Shown here one piece after another: positions 58,669-64,000 of a stretch of DNA of 64,000 nucleotides; positions within the stretch are counted from its first letter, which is position 1, and each line of letters begins with the position of its first letter. A program made the position numbers and the translations under genes. The stretch comes from an uncultured Eubacterium sp. (GTDB lineage Bacteria; Bacillota; Clostridia; Lachnospirales; Lachnospiraceae), in NCBI GenBank assembly GCA_910583555.1, contig CAJTXO010000006.1:62001-126000 (forward strand), in the 5' to 3' direction. The notes beneath the pieces were generated by a model. That model had not been told where the DNA came from. It saw only the letters and a list, made by a program, of their open reading frames with translations, and ran no database searches.

Positions 58669-59370
58669 CTATAATGGATCCTTTTTTGGTTTTCCTGCTC
58701 TCCTTGGATATTTCGCAGGTGTTTGTCCCTGTTTATAGATTTCCAATATATATCTTTGGAAATCTGTTTCATCTGCCAACTTAGTTAATTGTCTGACGTC
58801 ACAATTCAAAAGATCTAATGCGTTATGAGCCTCTTCTATTTCCTCTTGGACTTTCACACTTTTATATAATAAAAGTGATCCATCCACTTTTATAAAAGGT
58901 GAACAGTATTCCAATAGTATAGGCAGCGCTGCTACTGCTCTGGAAATACAAAAATCATATTTTTCTCGAAACTCCTCATCCTTTCCAAAGTCTTCCGCCC
59001 GCCCGTGGATCACTGTCACATGATCCAAACCTAACTCTTCTATTACAAGTGATAAAAAATGGATTCTCTTATTTAGAGAATCCATTAATAAAAATTCAGA
59101 ATCCCTCAAAATAATAGAAAGCGGTATGCCGGGAAAACCTGCACCCGTTCCAATATCAATGATCTTCTTTCCCGTAAATAGATCATTTGGATATTGTGAA
59201 AGCAATAAACAACTGTCCAAAAAATGTTTTTTAATCACCTCTTGATGATCAACAATCGTAGTCAAATTTACTTTCTGATTCCATTCTATCAAAAGTTGAT
59301 AATATCTCTCAAACTGCATAAGTTGCTGATCATTGTTTTCAATTCCATATTTCATAAATAATTGTTTCAT
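58669..59370 (-). CDS. rsmG: 16S rRNA (guanine527-N7)-methyltransferase
   Basis: A protein of 233 residues (RsmG/GidB). AdoMet-binding motif IDIGTGAGFPGIPLSI and FCISRAVAALP are typical. It methylates G527 of 16S rRNA; loss gives low-level streptomycin resistance in other bacteria. GGAGG lies 6 bases before the ATG at 59370. It follows mnmG in the usual order, with 140 bases between that hold three tandem 10-bp repeats. Confidence 0.95.
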   Translation of the reverse strand: MKQLFMKYGIENNDQQLMQFERYYQLLIEWNQKVNLTTIVDHQEVIKKHFLDSCLLLSQYPNDLFTGKKIIDIGTGAGFPGIPLSIILRDSEFLLMDSLNKRIHFLSLVIEELGLDHVTVIHGRAEDFGKDEEFREKYDFCISRAVAALPILLEYCSPFIKVDGSLLLYKSVKVQEEIEEAHNALDLLNCDVRQLTKLADETDFQRYILEIYKQGQTPAKYPRRAGKPKKDPL

Positions 59371-59440
59371 TTTTTTCCTCCATGCGCACACAAACTTGCA
59401 GAGTAAAAAATTAATAAAATTTATCTTTCACTCTTTCGTC

Positions 59441-59470
59441 CATACACCATAATACACTATAATGCACCAT
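59441..59470. repeat. Three tandem 10-bp repeats upstream of rsmG
   Basis: CATACACCAT, AATACACTAT and AATGCACCAT follow one another without gaps, one per helical turn, in the mnmG-rsmG gap. They could be protein-binding sites on one DNA face. Confidence 0.5.
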
Positions 59471-59505
59471 ATTCGATATAATATAAAAAATAAAATCATG
59501 CTAAA

Positions 59506-59521
59506 TGTTTCACGTGAAACA
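59506..59521. promoter_or_regulatory. parS: parS centromere site overlapping the end of mnmG
   Basis: TGTTTCACGTGAAACA, identical to the first parS. Its bases encode the last Cys-Phe-Thr and the stop codon of mnmG. Confidence 0.97.
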
Positions 59522-61396
59522 TCCCTGCAAATACACAAGCAATACTGATATATCTGCCGGAGAAACTCCAGAAATTCTCGCTGCCTGCCCCACCGATTCA
59601 GGGCGGATGTCAGACAACTTCTGAACTGCCTCTTTTCTTAAACTATTGATTTTCGTATAATCAATATCTTTTGGTATTCGACGACGTTCCAGTTTTTTAA
59701 ACTGCTTCACCTGTTTCCACTGACGTTCAATATATCCTTCATATTTTATATTGATATTGACCTGTTCACAAACATCTTCCGGCAGACTCTTCCTGTTTTC
59801 ATCAATCGGCGCAATCTTATCATAATCTAATTCCGGCCTGCGGATCAATTCTGCCAACGTGATCCCTGACTGTAACAGAGTACTCTCATATCGTTTTAGC
59901 AAACTCTGCACTTTTTCTGTTCCACCCACTGATGTATTTTTAATGCGGTCGGTTTCTTCTTCAATCAATTTCTGCTTTTCCATCAACCCCTGGTATCTCT
60001 CTTCTTCGATCAATCCAATCTCATAACCGAGTGGAGTAAGTCTTAAATCGGCATTATCCTGTCGAAGCAATAAGCGATATTCTGCGCGTGAAGTCATCAT
60101 CCGATATGGCTCATTTGTACCCTTCGTAACAAGATCATCAATCAGCACCCCGATATATGCCTGCGAACGATCAAGAATCAGCGGCTCTTTTCCCTGCATC
60201 TTTCTCGCTGCATTGATTCCGGCCATTAACCCCTGTGCTGCTGCTTCCTCATATCCTGAACTACCATTTGCCTGACCCGCGCTATACAACCCTTCTATTT
60301 TTTTTAATTCTAAAGTAGGTTTGCACTCCAAAGAGTCAATACAGTCGTACTCGATTGCATAAGCATTTCTGACAATGCGTGCCTGTTCCAATCCCGGCAC
60401 GGAATGATACATGTCTGCCTGCACATCTTCAGGAAGTGAACTGGACATTCCACCTATGTATACCTCCGATGTGTACAAACCTTCTGGCTCGATAAATACC
60501 TGATGTCTGTTCTTATCAGAAAAACGAACGACCTTATCCTCGATCGAAGGACAATACCGTGGTCCTGTCCCTTTTATCACGCCAGAATAAAGCGGTGATC
60601 GATCCAGATTATTCCGTATGATCTCATGTGTTTCCTCATTCGTATAAGTGAGCCAGCATTTGATCTGTTCCCGGCTCAGATCCTCCGCCCGATTCGTAAA
60701 AGAAAAGGGCACGATTTTTTCATCTCCATACTGCGGTTCCATTTTGGAATAATCCACTGTATTTCCATCAATCCTCGCGGGTGTCCCCGTTTTAAACCTC
60801 CGAATACTGATTCCATGCTGTTCCAAACTATCCGAAAGATGATCTGCCGCCATCAGTCCGTTCGGCCCGGTAAAAGTAGAAACATCTCCGGTAATACATT
60901 TTGCCTTTAAATACGTACCGGTACAGAGAATACATACACTGCATTCATAGACAGCACCGGTAAAAGTTCTTACTGCTTCTATTTTTCCATCATCAGTAAT
61001 TAGTTCTGTTACCTCCCCCTGCTTCACTGTGATATTTCCATTATTTTCCAACTTTTGCCGCATCAGATCACTATACGCCTTTTTATCAGCCTGCGCCCGA
61101 AGCGAGTGTACGGCAGGTCCTTTTGACTTGTTTAACATCTTACTCTGAATAAAAGTGGAATCAATGTTTTTACCCATCTCACCTCCCAGCGCATCAATTT
61201 CTTTTACCAAATGCCCTTTCGACGAACCACCAATATTTGGATTACAGGGCATGAGCGCAATACTGTCTACGCTCACGGTAAATATAACAGTTTGAAAACC
61301 AAGCCGTGCCAGTGCCAGCGCAGCTTCACATCCGGCGTGGCCCGCTCCCACAACTACCGCATCATATCGTTCCCTCAATTCTCTATGCAAACTCAT
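59510..61396 (-). CDS. mnmG: tRNA uridine 5-carboxymethylaminomethyl modification enzyme MnmG
   Basis: A full-length MnmG (GidA) of 628 residues. With MnmE it modifies the wobble uridine of several tRNAs. The FAD-binding VVVGAGHAGCEAALALARLG, GPRYCPSIEDKV and the C-terminal helical domain with ARISGVSPADIS are present. The ATG at 61396 is preferred since the extra eleven codons are absent in the family. Its last 12 bases fall within a parS site. It is downstream of mnmE in the conserved order. Confidence 0.97.
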   Translation of the reverse strand: MSLHRELRERYDAVVVGAGHAGCEAALALARLGFQTVIFTVSVDSIALMPCNPNIGGSSKGHLVKEIDALGGEMGKNIDSTFIQSKMLNKSKGPAVHSLRAQADKKAYSDLMRQKLENNGNITVKQGEVTELITDDGKIEAVRTFTGAVYECSVCILCTGTYLKAKCITGDVSTFTGPNGLMAADHLSDSLEQHGISIRRFKTGTPARIDGNTVDYSKMEPQYGDEKIVPFSFTNRAEDLSREQIKCWLTYTNEETHEIIRNNLDRSPLYSGVIKGTGPRYCPSIEDKVVRFSDKNRHQVFIEPEGLYTSEVYIGGMSSSLPEDVQADMYHSVPGLEQARIVRNAYAIEYDCIDSLECKPTLELKKIEGLYSAGQANGSSGYEEAAAQGLMAGINAARKMQGKEPLILDRSQAYIGVLIDDLVTKGTNEPYRMMTSRAEYRLLLRQDNADLRLTPLGYEIGLIEEERYQGLMEKQKLIEEETDRIKNTSVGGTEKVQSLLKRYESTLLQSGITLAELIRRPELDYDKIAPIDENRKSLPEDVCEQVNINIKYEGYIERQWKQVKQFKKLERRRIPKDIDYTKINSLRKEAVQKLSDIRPESVGQAARISGVSPADISVLLVYLQGCFT

Positions 61397-61477
61397 CTTC
61401 CTTTTCCCCTTATAATCTTCTTTTATCAATTACCTGACTTTACCTGAATATATCGAAACATAATCCAGTCATTCCAA

Positions 61478-62914
61478 TTATTTTCCCATACAAAATTTCC
61501 GAAAGATCGTATCGGCTAATTCATCATCAAGACTCTCCCCAATCATACTGCCCAGACTTTCATACGCGCTCATCAGATCGATCGTATAAAAATCCTCCCC
61601 CATATCGAGTTCCAAACTCTCCTTCACTTGTTTCAAACTCTCATAAGCTGAAATGACAGCCTGTTTCTGTCTTTCATTAGAAATATAAATTTCATCATTA
61701 AACGAAAGGTGATCCAGATAAAATTGTTCTTTGATATACTGCTCCAGCTCGTCTTTCCCGTCACCGGTCAGCGCGGAAAAAGAAATCACTTTTTTGTCCG
61801 TATATTCTTTAATATCCTCTTCCTGAACTTTCACATGAAGATCGTTTTTATTCAGGAGAACAACACTGTTCACCTTAGATATATCCAGCAGTAATTTTTT
61901 ATCTGCTTCCGTTAATTCACTGCTTCCATCTATGATCAATATACAAAAATCGGCTCTCTCCAAATTTTCCTTCGCGCGCTCAATTCCAATTTTTTCCACT
62001 GGATCGTCCGTATCGTGGATGCCAGCCGTATCAATCAGATGAAGAAGCAGATCTCCCAGACGAACGTCCTCCTCCAATGTATCGCGGGTCGTACCAGGAA
62101 CATTAGTTACAATCGCGCGATCGGTCCCCAGTATGGCATTGAGGAAAGATGACTTCCCTACATTTGGCTTTCCTATGATCACAGTCTGGACTCCCTGCCG
62201 GATCAGACGACCGTTGCGATAATTTTCTATCATCCGCTTTAATTCTAATATGGCAAATTCCACATTTTGCTCAAACTTCTCTCGAAATCCCTCCATATTC
62301 AAATGTTCCGGATCATCCAACGCTGCCTCGATAAACGCCACGTCATCCAGGATCATGCTGCGGATTTCCTTCACCTTATGTTTGATGATCCCATTCAACT
62401 GGCTGACCGAACTTTCCAGCGCGTATCTGCTCTTTGATTCAATCAGATCCATCACCGCTTCTGCCTGAGAAAGATCGATCCTCCCATTTAAAAAAGCGCG
62501 TTTCGTAAACTCACCCGGCTCAGCCATACGAACTCCATGTAATAAAAGAAGATCAAGAATCTCCTGACAGACGAGAGCGCTTCCATGACACTGGATTTCA
62601 ACCACATCTTCTCTCGTATAGCTGTTAGGTTCCCTCATGAGCAGAACAAGAACCTCATCTACGACCTTTCCCGCCCCTTCAGCTAAATATGCGTCATTCG
62701 TCAAATGTGACTTATCATTCACATCCGTCTTATCAACCACATGACCATAATGAACCGTATGGCTCTGAAACTCCGACAATTTCTTCGATGAAAATGACAA
62801 TATGCCTTCTGTCTTTTCTACTGCCTCTTTTCCGCTGATCCGGATAATACTAACGCCTCCGCCGGTGGAAGCTGTAGCGATCGCAGCGATCGTATCAGAC
62901 TGAGACTGAAACAT
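61478..62914 (-). CDS. mnmE: tRNA modification GTPase MnmE
   Basis: A protein of 478 residues. An N-terminal tetrahydrofolate-binding domain (SDTIAAIATASTGGGVSIIR), the G domain with IGKPNVGKSS, DTAG and NKND, and the C-terminal FCMGK with the conserved Cys are present. It pairs with MnmG in the same operon-like block. The ATG at 62914 starts the conserved MnmE sequence; the 23 codons before it have no family match. A hairpin lies upstream (62957-62980). Confidence 0.96.
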   Translation of the reverse strand: MFQSQSDTIAAIATASTGGGVSIIRISGKEAVEKTEGILSFSSKKLSEFQSHTVHYGHVVDKTDVNDKSHLTNDAYLAEGAGKVVDEVLVLLMREPNSYTREDVVEIQCHGSALVCQEILDLLLLHGVRMAEPGEFTKRAFLNGRIDLSQAEAVMDLIESKSRYALESSVSQLNGIIKHKVKEIRSMILDDVAFIEAALDDPEHLNMEGFREKFEQNVEFAILELKRMIENYRNGRLIRQGVQTVIIGKPNVGKSSFLNAILGTDRAIVTNVPGTTRDTLEEDVRLGDLLLHLIDTAGIHDTDDPVEKIGIERAKENLERADFCILIIDGSSELTEADKKLLLDISKVNSVVLLNKNDLHVKVQEEDIKEYTDKKVISFSALTGDGKDELEQYIKEQFYLDHLSFNDEIYISNERQKQAVISAYESLKQVKESLELDMGEDFYTIDLMSAYESLGSMIGESLDDELADTIFRKFCMGK

Positions 62915-62956
62915 ACACAAGATTTCCCTTCTACATAAAATATAAAAATGGCTAAA

Positions 62957-62980
62957 AGGCTGAATCCGCAGATCCAGCCT
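62957..62980 (-). terminator. Hairpin between jag and mnmE
   Basis: AGGCTG and CAGCCT with inner ATC/GAT pairs form a stem; on the minus strand it is followed by TTTTAGCCATTTTTA. It may partly end jag transcripts. Confidence 0.5.
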
Positions 62981-62994
62981 CAAAAGTCATTGTT

Positions 62995-63756
62995 TTAATC
63001 TTCATTTTCCGTATAGGAATGATTCCTTCCATTCCCGCGATTGTAATTTTTGTTATAAGACTTTCGTCTATTATTATTGTTATAATTCTTTTTCCGGTAA
63101 TTATTGTATTTTCGCGGCATATCCGCATATTCCTTTGAAACGGTGACAACCACTTTCCGGAACGGCTCATCTCCTTCACTGTAAGTATCCACGTATTTAT
63201 CATTTTGCAGCGTGGAGTGGATGATCCTTCTCTCATATGGATTCATTGGTTCCAGATATGCCGGCTTTCGTGTTTTCTTAACTTTGCTCGCTATATTTTT
63301 CGCCAGATTTTCAATCGTCTCACGTCTTCGCTGGCGGTAATTTTCCGTGTCCATCTTAATCTTCACGTAATTCTCGATATCTTTATTTGCCACCAATGAT
63401 GTCAGGTATTGGATCGAATCAAGAGTCTGTCCTCTCTTACCGATCAGAACACCCATCTCTTCACCCTTCAATTCAATGTCGATCACACTCTCTTCTTCAT
63501 TGTACTCCATTACAACTTCAACATTGATACCCATATGAAGAAATAGTTTGTCCAAAAAATTCTTTACAACTTCATCTACACTTTCTTTTTTACAAACCCT
63601 GATCCTCGCGGGTTTGCTAAACATCCCAAGAAACCCGGTGCTCTCTTTTTCAAGCACTTCATACTCCACCTGATCGCTCGTCGCTTCCAGTTTTATCAAC
63701 GCCTCTGTCAAGGCTTCATCAACCGTTTTTGCAGTAAACTCAAGCCAATTTGACAT
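62995..63756 (-). CDS. jag: RNA-binding protein Jag/KhpB
   Basis: A protein of 253 residues. A Jag_N domain at the start (FTAKTVDEALTEAL), a KH domain with VLIGKRGQTLDSIQ, an R3H domain near 140-205, and an Asn/Tyr/Arg-rich tail after 215. KhpB with KhpA binds many RNAs and affects cell elongation. GGAGG precedes the ATG. It sits between yidC and mnmE in the conserved origin block. Confidence 0.94.
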   Translation of the reverse strand: MSNWLEFTAKTVDEALTEALIKLEATSDQVEYEVLEKESTGFLGMFSKPARIRVCKKESVDEVVKNFLDKLFLHMGINVEVVMEYNEEESVIDIELKGEEMGVLIGKRGQTLDSIQYLTSLVANKDIENYVKIKMDTENYRQRRRETIENLAKNIASKVKKTRKPAYLEPMNPYERRIIHSTLQNDKYVDTYSEGDEPFRKVVVTVSKEYADMPRKYNNYRKKNYNNNNRRKSYNKNYNRGNGRNHSYTENED

Positions 63757-63790
63757 ATTAATTCCTCCATTCTGTCAACGCAGTACTTCA

Positions 63791-64000
63791 CTATTTGTCT
63801 TTACCATTCTTTCTTCCTGATAACATGTGGGCATACCCAGCGATACTACCTGGCTCAATATCCTTATTTACCTCCAGGTTTTTCGAAGAATCGTTCCTCG
63901 AATTCTGATCACTGGCAGATGAACGGTTCTGATAACTCGACGCGGTCTTGATCGAGCTCGTCCTCTGTTTGGAGTACATCTCCATCTGCTTATTCCGCTC
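63791..64000 (-). CDS. yidC: C-terminus of membrane insertase YidC (partial, runs off right edge)
   Basis: The last 69 codons of a frame that enters from beyond the right edge. The residues visible are a Ser/Asn-rich hydrophilic tail. It lies directly upstream of jag on the same strand, the position of yidC/spoIIIJ in nearly all Firmicutes, and the tail is compatible with YidC. The membrane domain is outside the window, so the call is from context. Confidence 0.75.
   Translation of the reverse strand, partial: ERNKQMEMYSKQRTSSIKTASSYQNRSSASDQNSRNDSSKNLEVNKDIEPGSIAGYAHMLSGRKNGKDK

Overview
This window looks like a chromosome segment of a Gram-positive, low-to-moderate GC, spore-forming anaerobe of the class Clostridia, most likely a gut Lachnospiraceae. 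The evidence is the spore genes spmA, spmB and spoVG, a GlgC/GlgD pair for glycogen, a split purine end-pathway (separate AICAR transformylase and PurO-type IMP cyclohydrolase), Ig-like Big_2 surface proteins with lysine-rich modules, and large secreted glycoside hydrolases. The right end carries yidC-jag(khpB)-mnmE-mnmG-rsmG-parA-parB with two perfect parS sites. That is the classical origin-proximal block, so oriC should lie just beyond the right edge. Most genes are on the minus strand, co-directional with a fork moving leftwards from there.

Layout. 1-2070: regulatory cluster (truncated sensor kinase, LytTR response regulator, two XRE regulators). 2248-3356: spmB/spmA. 3639-9882: membrane glycan cluster (ArnT-like GT-C, two DUF6020-like membrane proteins, one polyprenyl-phosphate GT2). 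9864-11286: YwmB-like protein and a GNAT toxin-antitoxin-like pair. 11306-17344: malQ, a PrsA-like foldase and mfd. 17475-21773: an M56/BlaI sensor-repressor pair with a divergent, in-frame split OatA-like gene; this cassette separates mfd from pth. 22503-25039: a second M56/BlaI operon. 25433-26953: AlbA_2-type ATP-binding regulator. 27386-30169: glgC-glgD-spoVG and a possible 28-codon peptide. 30445-35607: murC, a DnaA-box cluster, dnaD-like and dnaC-like helicase-loading genes, prs. 35698-41229: class A PBP, CgeB-like glycosyltransferase, an uncharacterised protein, and a response regulator fused to a RelA/SpoT synthetase domain. 41541-44462 and 49478-54621: secreted GH43, GH98 and DUF6273 proteins, with purine genes, a D,D-carboxypeptidase and trmB between them. 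54742 to the end: AI-2E exporter, tRNA-Lys, DUF4446 and the origin-proximal block.

The most interesting signals are: (1) mirrored consensus promoters at 19856-19962, each with the same 13-bp operator, which put an OatA-like O-acetyltransferase under likely BlaI/M56 control; the M56 sensor carries an NTF2-like extracytoplasmic domain instead of a penicillin-binding domain; (2) the REC-RelA/SpoT fusion at 40159-41229, which suggests phosphorylation-controlled (p)ppGpp synthesis; (3) a cluster of DnaA boxes in front of the helicase-loader operon, two of which form the arms of the murC terminator; (4) a parS site written into the last codons of mnmG. All functional statements are from reading the sequence without database searches.
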